Shown: positions 24,966-33,278 of the stretch, in pieces | How positions within the stretch are numbered: position 1 is the stretch's first letter | Layout of the letters: the number at the start of each line of letters is the position of its first letter | DNA from: Prevotella sp. | Lineage (GTDB): Bacteria; Bacteroidota; Bacteroidia; Bacteroidales; Bacteroidaceae | Reading direction: 5' to 3' | Assembly: GCA_022775105.1 (NCBI GenBank) | Contig: JALFIX010000028.1 | Span: forward strand, 1-36,642 | Length of the DNA: 36,642 nt | The notes under the pieces: model-generated | What the model saw: only the letters and a program-made list of their open reading frames with translations | Databases searched by the model: none | Told to the model about the DNA's origin: nothing | Program-made: the position numbers and the translations under genes

Positions 24966-25022
24966 GGGCTGAAACCCGAAAAGTGCTTCGTCTGAGTGGA
25001 AACACTTTTCGGCTTTCAGCCC
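24966..25022. repeat. 20-bp inverted repeat, REP-like or terminator
   Basis: GGGCTGAAACCCGAAAAGTG (24966-24985) is matched by its reverse complement at 25003-25022 with one mismatch, around a 17-base loop. It lies 38 bases past the GH51 stop. The stem is long, and the minus-strand T content after it is weak. It may be a terminator or a dispersed palindromic element. Confidence 0.75.
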
Positions 25023-25060
25023 TTTATTATTGCGGAAATATCCTATAAAAGCCTGTTGGC

Positions 25061-27604
25061 TTACAGCTCGATAACCCTGAACGAATATGCGGGCAGCTGT
25101 ACAGTGAAGGTCTTGCCTGATAGAGTGCCACAGGTGCCGCTCTCCACAGTGACTCGCTCTTGTCCCGGTTTTCCGCTGAATCCCTCGTATGGACGGTCTG
25201 CTGCAATGTCAAGACCTGAGACATCAAGCGAGAGGCTCACCGGCAACACGTTGACCAACTTGAGATACCTCTTGCCAGTCTTGGAGTCGCTTACCACCGT
25301 GGCGGACACACGGCGGGAGGCATCATCGCCAATGCCGCTGAGCTTGGTGTTGATGAAGCTGTCGCCTGAATACTTGGAGAACAGGCGCTGGGTGTGATAG
25401 CTCGGTGTAAGCTCGATATTGTCATTATCGAAATATATCATTTCGGGATTCCAGTTCTGGTGCTTCAGATGACAGAGCATCGGGGCATAGGATGTCATTG
25501 CCACTACATCGCCGTTGCGCTCGATGCCGCACAGGTGAAGTGCCTCGGCAAGCGCACAGTCGATATTGCCGCGACGGCTGCGTGCGGCATATTCACCGAG
25601 ATATACCTTGGGTCCCTTGCGGTCATAATTGTCATAATAGTCCTGGTTGTTGATAAACCATCCCACGCTCTCGTAATAATGCTCGTCAACAAGGTCGATG
25701 ATGTCTGTATGAGCTTTGGCAAATGCCCAGCCCTCAATATAGTCGGAGGAAGGTGTATGGAATGGACCTGCCGTGCCGCATATCTGAATATCGGGATATT
25801 TCTCGCGGATGGCCTTGGCAATCATCTCAAACCTTTCCTCAAACACGGTTGATATAATATCCTCATTACCAACTCCTATATATTTCAGGTTGAACGGTTT
25901 TGGATGTCCTGCATCCGCACGCATCTTTGCCCACTTGCTTGTGGCGGGGTCGCCATTTGCCCACTCTATCAGGTCGAGGAACTCCTGTATATAGGCAGGC
26001 ATGTCTGCCATCGGGATTCCGCCCTGCTGTCCACCGAATCCGTCGGCGTTGGGACCTGAGTTCTGGCACGGAACTCCGGCAGCAAGCACTGGCAATGGCT
26101 CGGCACCGATATCCTCGCAGAACTGGAAGTACTCATAGAAACCAAGTCCGCGGGTCTGGTGATAATGCCAGATATTGCGGTCGGGGGTGCGCTGTTCAAG
26201 CGGTCCCACGGTGTGAGTCCAGTGATAGATATTGTCAAGTCCGTCGCCATGGCTCATACATCCTCCGGGGAATCTCACGAATTTCGGTTGCAGGTCGGCA
26301 ATGGTCTGCGCCAGGTCAGCCCGAAGTCCGTTCTTCCTACCCATGAAGGTGTTGCGCGGGAAGAGGCTTACCATATCCACAAGAGCCTCCGCCTCGCCCT
26401 GTGCCACAATCCTGAGGCGTGCCTGTGTGGCAGAAGCCTTAGGCTTAAGTGTCGTCCTGTATTGTTTCCATCCGTTGCCCTTTGCCTTGACCTTGGCAGT
26501 GGCAAGCACATTGTCTCCATCCACAAGTGCCACGGTGAAAGCCTTTGCGGCAGACATAGTGTTGACAAAAATGCTGAAGTCATACGTCTCACCTGCCTTT
26601 ATGGACATACCGTCCCATCCCTCATTGTAGAGAGTGTCGGCAGCGATGCTCAAGGCGTGCGGGTTTTGCTGGCTGAGAGGAGAGGAAGTGACAATTGCGG
26701 GTTGTTTGCCCGATGCCAGTTTCCACGCCGTGAATGAGTTCCATCCTCCGTGGTCGGCAGGCGTGTATTCGAAGTCACGGTTCTGCACCATCTCTGCATA
26801 CAGTCCGCCGTCGGCTGCATAGCTGATGTCCTCAAAGAAGATACCGATGAGCTTATCGCTGATACCCTTCTCGCTACGGGTGTCGATGGCAAGCGAGGCA
26901 TTGAGCTGTCCCTGCTGAATCAGCGAGGCATAACGCGAGGCATCGTCGCCGAGATTCTCGCCCCACTTGGCACCGTTAGCCCCTTGTGTGGCGAAAAATG
27001 CCTTCAGGGCATTCACCGTTGCACCGTTGTCATCAATTGCGATGATGTTTCCCACATATTTGTTGTCACCAATGGTAACCGTGTCTCGCTTGATGTCAGT
27101 GACTGCATATTCCTCCTTTGAGGCAGGCACGTCGGGAGTGAAATGGCGGAACTGGCTGTCGGTGGTAGTCTTGCGGTACTGTCCGTCCTTGGTGCAGAAT
27201 ACGATATCGTACTTGCCGTTGCCCTTGGGTGAAATCACCGGTGCAATCACTCCCTTGCAACTCATGCGCGGATAATCCTGCGGACGCCACGTTACAAGAT
27301 CTGCACTGTAAGCCACCGCAAAGCACGGCGCGATGTCGTTCACCTGGAACACCGCTGCATAGCCTCCCTCGGCAAGCTTGACCGCATATTCCGAGAACAT
27401 CTTCTTGTCAGCTCCCCAACGGGCATAGTCCGACTGGAAAATCTGTCCGATATCTGAAAAGGATTGTCCACTCTCGTCAGTGGCATAAGCTATACGCACC
27501 CCCTTGTCTGGAGCGGGAGAATAAAGGAACACTCTGTCGGCTGCAGACGACTGGAGCATGGCGGTCAAAAGTGCCGCGGTTAGAACTGTCTTTTTTGTTT
27601 TCAT
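25061..27604 (-). CDS. secreted GH51 alpha-L-arabinofuranosidase, multi-domain
   Basis: 847 residues. A signal peptide (1-21, SSAAD) is followed by a ~190-residue N-terminal region resembling part of a GH43-type beta-propeller (VFLYSPAPDKGVRIAYATDESG, VIAPVISPKGNGKYDIVFCTKDGQYRKTT). A GH51 N-terminal motif SDKLIGIFFEDISYAADGGLYAEMVQNRDFEY comes next, then a CBM4-like sandwich (about 285-415). The GH51 barrel has PKFVRFPGGC, acid/base Glu581 in GVGNEDI and nucleophile Glu671 in YLGEYA. A C-terminal beta domain ends the protein. It should release terminal arabinose from arabinan or arabinoxylan in the periplasm or at the surface. It is divergent from a sensor gene, which probably controls it. 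Confidence 0.92.
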   Translation of the reverse strand: MKTKKTVLTAALLTAMLQSSAADRVFLYSPAPDKGVRIAYATDESGQSFSDIGQIFQSDYARWGADKKMFSEYAVKLAEGGYAAVFQVNDIAPCFAVAYSADLVTWRPQDYPRMSCKGVIAPVISPKGNGKYDIVFCTKDGQYRKTTTDSQFRHFTPDVPASKEEYAVTDIKRDTVTIGDNKYVGNIIAIDDNGATVNALKAFFATQGANGAKWGENLGDDASRYASLIQQGQLNASLAIDTRSEKGISDKLIGIFFEDISYAADGGLYAEMVQNRDFEYTPADHGGWNSFTAWKLASGKQPAIVTSSPLSQQNPHALSIAADTLYNEGWDGMSIKAGETYDFSIFVNTMSAAKAFTVALVDGDNVLATAKVKAKGNGWKQYRTTLKPKASATQARLRIVAQGEAEALVDMVSLFPRNTFMGRKNGLRADLAQTIADLQPKFVRFPGGCMSHGDGLDNIYHWTHTVGPLEQRTPDRNIWHYHQTRGLGFYEYFQFCEDIGAEPLPVLAAGVPCQNSGPNADGFGGQQGGIPMADMPAYIQEFLDLIEWANGDPATSKWAKMRADAGHPKPFNLKYIGVGNEDIISTVFEERFEMIAKAIREKYPDIQICGTAGPFHTPSSDYIEGWAFAKAHTDIIDLVDEHYYESVGWFINNQDYYDNYDRKGPKVYLGEYAARSRRGNIDCALAEALHLCGIERNGDVVAMTSYAPMLCHLKHQNWNPEMIYFDNDNIELTPSYHTQRLFSKYSGDSFINTKLSGIGDDASRRVSATVVSDSKTGKRYLKLVNVLPVSLSLDVSGLDIAADRPYEGFSGKPGQERVTVESGTCGTLSGKTFTVQLPAYSFRVIEL

Positions 27605-27629
27605 ATTTATCTGATAAGTTAGATTTTTG

Positions 27630-27638
27630 GCAAAGTTA
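27630..27638 (-). promoter_or_regulatory. GH51 promoter -7 box (TAACTTTGC)
   Basis: Exact consensus on the minus strand, 25 bases before the GH51 ATG. A TTGAC word lies about 11 bases upstream of the box, closer than the usual -33 distance. Confidence 0.7.
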
Positions 27639-27734
27639 AGGCTATTTTGTCAATTTATCGGCTTTTTATAGTTAATTTAGGTTAAGTTACATAAAAATCC
27701 ACCTTTTTATTATTGAGATGCTAAAAAAAACGCG

Positions 27735-27743
27735 TAACTTCGC
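27735..27743 (+). promoter_or_regulatory. sensor-gene promoter -7 box TAACTTCGC
   Basis: One mismatch from TAnnTTTGC, with TTG at 27713-27715 at the usual 19-base spacing. ATG 27774 is 30 bases downstream. The 96 bases between this box and the GH51 box are the likely site for control of the pair. Confidence 0.55.
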
Positions 27744-27773
27744 ATAAATAATCTGAATAACCTACTAAGAGAA

Positions 27774-30557
27774 ATGAGAATATCATACAGAAGACATAAC
27801 AGACTTGCCGCAAAAATCATGATTGCAGCGGCAGTGTTTTTCACCAACTGCATAGGCGCACAGGCGCAGACTATGCAGGCATCCAAGTCACACTACTCCA
27901 CAGATGACGGACTGTGCAGCAATGCCATCTCCAACATCGTGCAGGACGACTACGGCTATATATGGATTGCCAGTTGGAACGGATTGTCGAGATTCGACGG
28001 ATTCAATTTCTACAACTACAAGACTGGCGGCGCATCGAAGGTGCCGCTGATGCACAACCGCATCATCGACCTAATTGTTGACCAATGGCAGAACATCTGG
28101 ATGAGGATGTACGACGGAAGGGTGTTCATGCTGGAAAGGTCGAAAGACCGTATTGTCAATCCCTTGGAGAAGGTGACCGGATACGAGAAACTCAAGACAA
28201 GCCACACGATGTCAATCACGTCAAAGGGAGAAGTGATTGCCATTATGGATGATGTAGGCATATACAAGATGAAATACACCCAATGGGGATTTGAGAACAG
28301 CCTTATCACCACTGGAGACGCCAAGCCTATGGTAGTGGTGGAAGGATACAAGGGTGACCTGTGGGTTGGCACGGACAAGGGACTCCGCCGGCTGAGCACC
28401 AACCAGGAGACTTTGAGCAAGCAGGCTATCCTGGAAAACGAGAACATCACTTCGATGTATTCCAACGGTTACAACGTATATGTAGGAACGAAGGTTGGAA
28501 AAATCTTCGAATGTGCGTATGGCCAGGAACCCAAGCTCATCTCCGACCTTGGCAAGAACATCAACTCTATCTTCCGCGACAGCTATGGCACTATTTGGGT
28601 GGCAACCGGCGAGCAGGGCATCACCAGGATAGACTCCAAGACAGGCGACTCCAAGACCTTCACGCAAGTGGTGCTTGTGCCCGAATATGACGTCACTGGA
28701 GTGAGGGTGTCAGAGGTGAACGGAACAGTGTGGCTGGCAATGAGCCACGGAGGATTCGGATATTACAACAGGACGACCGACGAGGTGGAGTATTTCCACA
28801 ACAATCCCTACAACCCATGGGACCTGTCCAATACCGTGGCTGCCTTCCTGGCCCTGCCCGAAGGCGTGGTGTGGGAATCAACAAGCCGAAAGGGACTGGA
28901 GAAACTCGAAATCCTCAAGAAGACCATCGACAGGCACAAGCTCTTCGACGACAGTGCCATAGAGAACAACGAGAACGAGACAAGAGCCATGTATTATGAC
29001 CCGCAGTTCAAGGTCATATTCATGGGAAACAAGAAAGGTTCGCTCATTATCACCGACGGCACCAACAAAACCGTAGTCAAGGGCGAGGACCACGGCACTC
29101 CTTTCGGCAGAATATACTGCATCAACAAGGACCGCGACGGCAACTACTGGGTGTCGAGCAAGGGCAACGGTCTGTTCAAACTCACCCCAAGGGCTAAGAG
29201 CGGAGGCTATGCCCAACTGACAGCCGGAGGATTCGACATCGTCAATTATAGGAATAACCCCGACAACAAATACAGTATCAGCTCCGACCTCGTATATAAA
29301 ACCATACAGGACAAATACGGCAATATATGGATAGCCACATACGGCGGCGGCGTGAACATCCTGAGAGGCTCAGACAATGGAAAACCGATATTCATCAACA
29401 AGAATAACGCGATGAGCCACTATCCCCACAATGCCTACATGAAGGCAAGGACAGTGACACTCGACAAGCGCGGAAAGGTGTGGGTGGGCACCACCGACGG
29501 TATTCTCGTGATGTCATACTTCCAGAACAAGATAAAAATCGAGACAATCAAGGACAACGAGAACGACGAACTGAACATGCAGAGCAAGGACGTGGTGTGC
29601 ATTGCCTGCGCCCACAACGGACAGATGTGGATAGGAACAAACGGCGGCGGACTGTCGAGATGCGAAAACTATGAAGACGGAACGTATGAGTTCGTCACCT
29701 TCGGAAGCCAGGACGGACTGCCCTCCGAGGAAATCAAGAGCATCACCTTCGACGACAGGGGCAACGTGTGGTTTGCCACCGACCATATTCTCTGCTCGTT
29801 TGACGTGAGGAAACAGATATTCTCAACCTTCACCATGCTCGACGGAGTGGATGACACGATATGCTCTGAGGACGCTGCCCTCGCACTGCCCAACGGCAAA
29901 ATTATGTTTGGAACACTCAACGGCTACTATATCATTGACCGCACCAAACTGGCTTCCTCAAACGGAGCCATGCTTAAGCTGCACATCACCGACTTCATGA
30001 TTAACGACGAGGTGATGTCGCCCAGGCTGAACAACCTCTACGACTATTACATCCCCGACTCCAAGAAGGTGGAACTGCCCGACAACAGCACCGTTTTCTC
30101 AATCCGTTTCGCGGCTCTCAACTACCAGCTCCAACACCGCATCCACTACCAGTACAAACTGGAGGGATATGAAGAGGACTGGCAAAACGCCGACAAGACC
30201 CGCACAGTGAGCTACAGCGACCTGCCGGCAGGCACATACGAGTTCAAGGTGAAGGCATTCCTCCTGGAGTCTCCCGACAAGTATGACATGAAGACTATCA
30301 CAATCGTCGTGCCCCGCCACTTCCTCCTCTCCGAGAGTGCCCTGTGGATATATCTCGTACTGGTGGCTATTCTTGTTATCACCTTATTATATTATAAAGA
30401 GGAAAAAGCAAGGAAGGCCCATAAAGAAGAAGACGAAATGATGAATGGCACAGGGGATGACGGGAAGTCAAGTGAGACAGAAACTGAGAGCCCTGACAAA
30501 GTACAACCAGAGCCGGAAATCATTGAAGATGCAGAAATTATTGACGAGGGACAATAA
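27774..30557 (+). CDS. orphan HTCS-like periplasmic sensor without kinase
   Basis: 927 residues. A signal segment (hydrophobic 12-27, then GAQAQ at 28-32) precedes about 700 residues of two-component-regulator propeller repeats (DDYGYIWIASWNGLSRFDG, DKYGNIWIATYGGGVN, DKRGKVWVGTTDGI, DDRGNVWFATD). A Y_Y_Y domain (about 765-855, IHYQYKLEGYEEDWQ...LPAGTYEFKVKA) comes next, then one membrane helix (about 857-874). In hybrid two-component systems a kinase, receiver and AraC domain follow. Here only a ~53-residue acidic tail remains (TETESPDKVQPEPEIIEDAEI). The downstream DNA holds no broken kinase, so this is a designed end, not a frameshift. It is divergent from the GH51 gene, so an arabinan-type oligosaccharide is the guessed ligand. 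Confidence 0.85.
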   Translation: MRISYRRHNRLAAKIMIAAAVFFTNCIGAQAQTMQASKSHYSTDDGLCSNAISNIVQDDYGYIWIASWNGLSRFDGFNFYNYKTGGASKVPLMHNRIIDLIVDQWQNIWMRMYDGRVFMLERSKDRIVNPLEKVTGYEKLKTSHTMSITSKGEVIAIMDDVGIYKMKYTQWGFENSLITTGDAKPMVVVEGYKGDLWVGTDKGLRRLSTNQETLSKQAILENENITSMYSNGYNVYVGTKVGKIFECAYGQEPKLISDLGKNINSIFRDSYGTIWVATGEQGITRIDSKTGDSKTFTQVVLVPEYDVTGVRVSEVNGTVWLAMSHGGFGYYNRTTDEVEYFHNNPYNPWDLSNTVAAFLALPEGVVWESTSRKGLEKLEILKKTIDRHKLFDDSAIENNENETRAMYYDPQFKVIFMGNKKGSLIITDGTNKTVVKGEDHGTPFGRIYCINKDRDGNYWVSSKGNGLFKLTPRAKSGGYAQLTAGGFDIVNYRNNPDNKYSISSDLVYKTIQDKYGNIWIATYGGGVNILRGSDNGKPIFINKNNAMSHYPHNAYMKARTVTLDKRGKVWVGTTDGILVMSYFQNKIKIETIKDNENDELNMQSKDVVCIACAHNGQMWIGTNGGGLSRCENYEDGTYEFVTFGSQDGLPSEEIKSITFDDRGNVWFATDHILCSFDVRKQIFSTFTMLDGVDDTICSEDAALALPNGKIMFGTLNGYYIIDRTKLASSNGAMLKLHITDFMINDEVMSPRLNNLYDYYIPDSKKVELPDNSTVFSIRFAALNYQLQHRIHYQYKLEGYEEDWQNADKTRTVSYSDLPAGTYEFKVKAFLLESPDKYDMKTITIVVPRHFLLSESALWIYLVLVAILVITLLYYKEEKARKAHKEEDEMMNGTGDDGKSSETETESPDKVQPEPEIIEDAEIIDEGQ

Positions 30558-30604
30558 ATATGCAAAAAAACAGGCAAAAGCTTGTGACATTCAAAAATTA
30601 TTAG

Positions 30605-30613
30605 TACCTTTGC
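30605..30613 (+). promoter_or_regulatory. promoter of the SRP-like RNA (TACCTTTGC)
   Basis: An exact -7 box 47 bases after the sensor gene stop. It predicts a start near 30617-30620, just ahead of the outer helix of the RNA. No other promoter box is seen before ribE. Confidence 0.7.
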
Positions 30614-30617
30614 AGCG

Positions 30618-30820
30618 ACAAAAGGTTAACACATAGGTCGTACCGGTTAGATCGGGATACTCATCAAAAAAAATACCGAAAACTGGGAACGTTTCACTTG
30701 TCAATGGCGGGCCACATCCTATGAGGGAAGCAGCAATGCCGGTGGATTACAACGACGGTGAGCACCCAAATCTTATGCAAATAGGAGTTTTCATCACAAT
30801 CACGGTACGACCTCTTTTTT
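30618..30820 (+). ncRNA. ffs: signal recognition particle RNA (4.5S-like), extended form
   Basis: A self-contained RNA with its own promoter and end. An outer 11-bp helix pairs 30635-30645 with 30803-30813 and runs into a T tract (30814-30822), so it also serves as the terminator. Inner helices that I can pair by eye are UGGG (30684) with CCCA (30765), UCAC (30694) with GUGA (30758), UUGU (30698) with ACAA (30749) and GGC (30706) with GCC (30738). The tip GCC-ACA-UCC...GGA-AGCAG-C (30711-30734) matches helix 8 of SRP RNA, which binds Ffh (E. coli GUC-AGG-UCC-GGAA-GGA-AGCAG-C). About 180-200 nt is longer than the ~110 nt of E. coli 4.5S RNA. The apical loop is not GNRA. Family assignment is from this local match and needs covariance support. 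Confidence 0.72.
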
Positions 30821-30844
30821 TTATAAAAATAACAAGCAAATATT

Positions 30845-31444
30845 ATGTTTTCTGGAATAGTAGAAGAATTCGCTACTGTCGTTGATGTGAAACGTGACAG
30901 GGAGAACATTGACTTCTCGCTGAAATGTTCGTTCTGCGACGAGTTGAAGATTGACCAAAGTATCGCCCACAACGGTGTGTGCCTCACGGTCGTGAAAATT
31001 GAAGACGGTGCCTATACCGTTACGGCAATGAAGGAAACACTCTACCGCAGCAACTTGAGTATGCTGAAGCCCGGCGACAAAGTGAATGTTGAACGCTCGA
31101 TGATGATGAACGGACGACTCGACGGACACATCGTACAGGGACATGTTGACTGCACAGCCCAGTGTACGGCTATTGAGGACGCCGACGGCAGCAAGTATTT
31201 CACATTTGAATATCGTCTCGACCCTGAGATGGCCAAGAGGGGATATTTCACTGTAGATAAGGGCAGCGTCACTGTCAACGGCGTGTCACTAACGGTGTGC
31301 AATCCCGAGGGTAACGCCTTTCAGGTGGCAATCATCCCCTACACCCTGGAGCATACCAACTTCCAGGATATTCAGGTGGGCTCCACGGTGAATATCGAAT
31401 TTGACATCCTTGGCAAATACATAGCAAGATTGCAGAGTCTATAA
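30845..31444 (+). CDS. ribE: riboflavin synthase, alpha chain
   Basis: 199 residues with the two lumazine-binding repeats of the enzyme that dismutates two 6,7-dimethyl-8-ribityllumazine molecules into riboflavin. Repeat one starts MFSGIVEEFATV and carries IAHNGVCLTVV. Repeat two starts DGHIVQGHVDCTA and carries VTVNGVSLTVCNP. The C-terminal helix ends the usual way. No FMN riboswitch is present upstream, only the SRP-like RNA, whose T tract ends about 23 bases before the ATG. The lack of any promoter box in that gap suggests readthrough from the RNA gene. A strong terminator follows. Confidence 0.95.
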   Translation: MFSGIVEEFATVVDVKRDRENIDFSLKCSFCDELKIDQSIAHNGVCLTVVKIEDGAYTVTAMKETLYRSNLSMLKPGDKVNVERSMMMNGRLDGHIVQGHVDCTAQCTAIEDADGSKYFTFEYRLDPEMAKRGYFTVDKGSVTVNGVSLTVCNPEGNAFQVAIIPYTLEHTNFQDIQVGSTVNIEFDILGKYIARLQSL

Positions 31445-31445
31445 T

Positions 31446-31479
31446 AAAAAAGGTGCGGCTGTTCGCCGCACCTTTTTTT
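31446..31479. terminator. bidirectional terminator between ribE and zinc-ribbon gene
   Basis: A perfect 8-bp GC stem (31452-31459 with 31465-31472), 5-base loop, flanked by A6 and T7. It lies immediately after the ribE stop and touches the convergent stop at 31478, so it serves both genes. Confidence 0.95.
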
Positions 31480-32473
31480 ATTCCGCTACCCCCTTCTTCA
31501 TGTTGAGGTCGGTTATCTTTCCATGATTTGAAACCTTGGCATTCACCTTATATGATGAGAAGGTTTCCTTGGATTCATCCGTGCGCTGTATCTTCTCGTC
31601 AACCGAGAAGTCAACCACATAGCTACATTCTCCCTCGCCCAGGTCAATCTTCTCAATCTTCCAGTCGTTGTTCATACGGAAGACTATGCCGGTGATATCC
31701 TCAGGCGAATGTATTCGCTTCATATACGATATCACGTCAGCCTTGGTGGCTCCCGCCCTGTGGAGGAAGCTGTTCAACACTACATCTATTGACATAGTCA
31801 GCGCTTCCTCGTCATTATTGCCAAGTGCGTTGAAGAACGACGTGAGCACTGAGGTCACCATCAGCTTTTCATCTTCGGCAATGATGCTCTTCTCCAGTTT
31901 CTCTAACTTCAGGCGTGCCTCGTCAATGTGCATTCCGTCGGCATGGTCAGCCACGTATTTGCTGTAGGCCTCAGGTGTGTCTGCCTCGGCGGCAAAAGCC
32001 CAGTCGATAGAGTCAAGCTTGAGCAAGGCCTCTGTCTTATGCACACTCTCGGGATGTACCCTTAGATAGTTTTCAAACGCCGAACGGGTATTGTTCACCA
32101 TCGCTTCATCCCAGTCGCTATCCACTTTCTTTAGCAAGGCAAGATGCGCCATGATTGAATCACGGTGAGCCTGCGGGGCATCGGCATACATGTCCAGGTA
32201 GTTCTGCAATACGGCAGCCTCACTGCACGACATGGCATTCTCGTAGGCGTCCAGCTCATTACGGTCCTGCACATTATTATAAAAATAAAGCCCTACAAGC
32301 ACGGCTATTACAGCCACCACACCCGCCACAATAGGTATGGTCATCGACCTTTTACCCTTTGGGACTTCATTTTCTCTCTTTACATTTCCGGCAATTGCCA
32401 CCCCACAACTGGGACATGTGGCTGCCTTGTCACTCACCTGGTGGCCACATTCAGGACATTTAATCAGTGCCAT
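31478..32473 (-). CDS. zinc-ribbon membrane protein with NTF2-like C-terminus
   Basis: 331 residues. An N-terminal zinc ribbon has Cys6, Cys9, Cys20 and Cys23 (CPECG...CPSCG). One membrane helix is at about 44-66 (IPIVAGVVAVIAVLVGLYFY), so the ribbon should be cytoplasmic and the rest periplasmic. A helical section (about 75-200) has TPR-like spacing (YENAMSCSEAAVLQNYLDMYADAP, FENYLRVHPESVHKTEALLKLDSI). The last ~125 residues (VTSVLTSFFNALGNNDEEAL to LNMKKG) suggest an NTF2-like or DUF4878-type fold. The function is unknown. Zinc-ribbon/membrane proteins of this layout occur widely in Bacteroidales. It starts 33 bases after the lysozyme gene ends. Confidence 0.72.
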   Translation of the reverse strand: MALIKCPECGHQVSDKAATCPSCGVAIAGNVKRENEVPKGKRSMTIPIVAGVVAVIAVLVGLYFYNNVQDRNELDAYENAMSCSEAAVLQNYLDMYADAPQAHRDSIMAHLALLKKVDSDWDEAMVNNTRSAFENYLRVHPESVHKTEALLKLDSIDWAFAAEADTPEAYSKYVADHADGMHIDEARLKLEKLEKSIIAEDEKLMVTSVLTSFFNALGNNDEEALTMSIDVVLNSFLHRAGATKADVISYMKRIHSPEDITGIVFRMNNDWKIEKIDLGEGECSYVVDFSVDEKIQRTDESKETFSSYKVNAKVSNHGKITDLNMKKGVAE

Positions 32474-32506
32474 TTCCTAAAACCTTTTATTATTTGTGTT
32501 CAATAT

Positions 32507-33199
32507 CTATTTATGTTTAAATCTAATCTCCCTCAATCCGTGGTTGCCCATAAAACGGCTCTTGTCGATATATCCCGACACGCCTACTATACGTCCCTTG
32601 CCGGTATATTGCCATAGCGTGATATCTCTCTCGTCGGCAAGCACCGGTTCGCGTTCTGTGTATTGGGCTATCATCAGCTTGTAGTCATCCACCTTGCCCT
32701 GCAGGTACTTGTTGTAGAAGTTGGTGCCGGTATATAACAATGGCTTCTGCTTGTATGCCTCTTCCACAAGCACGAGGAATTTCATCAGCGAGTCGCAGAA
32801 CTCCTCTGTGCCCAGTCCCTGCTTTGTCTCGATGTCAATCATGGGTATGAGGTCCTGCTCTCCCGGCAGGCATTGCGTCTTGAAATTCTCAAGCTGCCTG
32901 AGCTGGTCGGTCTTCGGACGATAGAAATGATAACTTCCCACCTTGAGCCCGTAGCGGTGGGCAAGGTTGATGTTTCGTTCATACATGGCGTCGATGCGGT
33001 CGCCTCCCTCTGTGGCCTTCAGATATACGTATGCCATCTTGGTGTTCTCTCCCACTGTTTCCCAGAACACCTCACCCTGATAATGGCTGAGGTCAATCCC
33101 GTGCACATGCGAACAGGTGTCCTCACACTGTTCGTAAGGATTTTGGGCATTAACAGACAGTGATATAGCTGCAAAAAGTGATAAAAGTATCTTTTTCAT
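32507..33199 (-). CDS. secreted GH25 lysozyme (muramidase)
   Basis: 230 residues. A signal peptide (1-18, SVNAQ) precedes the GH25 domain: GIDLSHYQG with Asp36, AYVYLKATEGGD, LKVGSYHFYRP, IPMIDIET with Asp122 and Glu124, LLYTGTNFYNKYL and ITLWQYTGKG. These are the catalytic and substrate strands of the beta/alpha barrel that cuts the MurNAc-GlcNAc bond. The enzyme is probably periplasmic and acts in cell-wall remodelling or against other bacteria. ATG 33199 is used. An ORF start at 33226 lies between the promoter box and this ATG and adds residues before the signal peptide. The promoter is the left half of a mirror-image pair. Confidence 0.92.
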   Translation of the reverse strand: MKKILLSLFAAISLSVNAQNPYEQCEDTCSHVHGIDLSHYQGEVFWETVGENTKMAYVYLKATEGGDRIDAMYERNINLAHRYGLKVGSYHFYRPKTDQLRQLENFKTQCLPGEQDLIPMIDIETKQGLGTEEFCDSLMKFLVLVEEAYKQKPLLYTGTNFYNKYLQGKVDDYKLMIAQYTEREPVLADERDITLWQYTGKGRIVGVSGYIDKSRFMGNHGLREIRFKHK

Positions 33200-33222
33200 G
33201 TCAATTTTTTCAAAATTAGGCT

Positions 33223-33262
33223 GCAAAGTTACTAATAATTAAATAAAAAGTAGTAACTTTGC
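33223..33262. promoter_or_regulatory. mirror-image divergent promoter pair
   Basis: The minus-strand box TAACTTTGC (33223-33231) drives the lysozyme, and the plus-strand box TAACTTTGC (33254-33262) drives the protease. Together with flanking bases they form a perfect 12-bp inverted repeat, GCAAAGTTACTA...TAGTAACTTTGC, with a 16-base AT-rich centre. The -33 region of each falls on the -7 box of the other, so simultaneous use is unlikely. Confidence 0.75.
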
Positions 33263-33278
33263 CGAAAAAAATAAGAAT

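Noticed and set aside
30618..30820. FMN riboswitch upstream of ribE
   Set aside because: The conserved RFN blocks are absent, the structure closes with a terminator, and the central motif matches SRP helix 8 instead.
27774..30844. Frameshifted full-length HTCS
   Set aside because: After the stop at 30557 I find no kinase, receiver or AraC motifs in any plus frame. The next element is a structured RNA.
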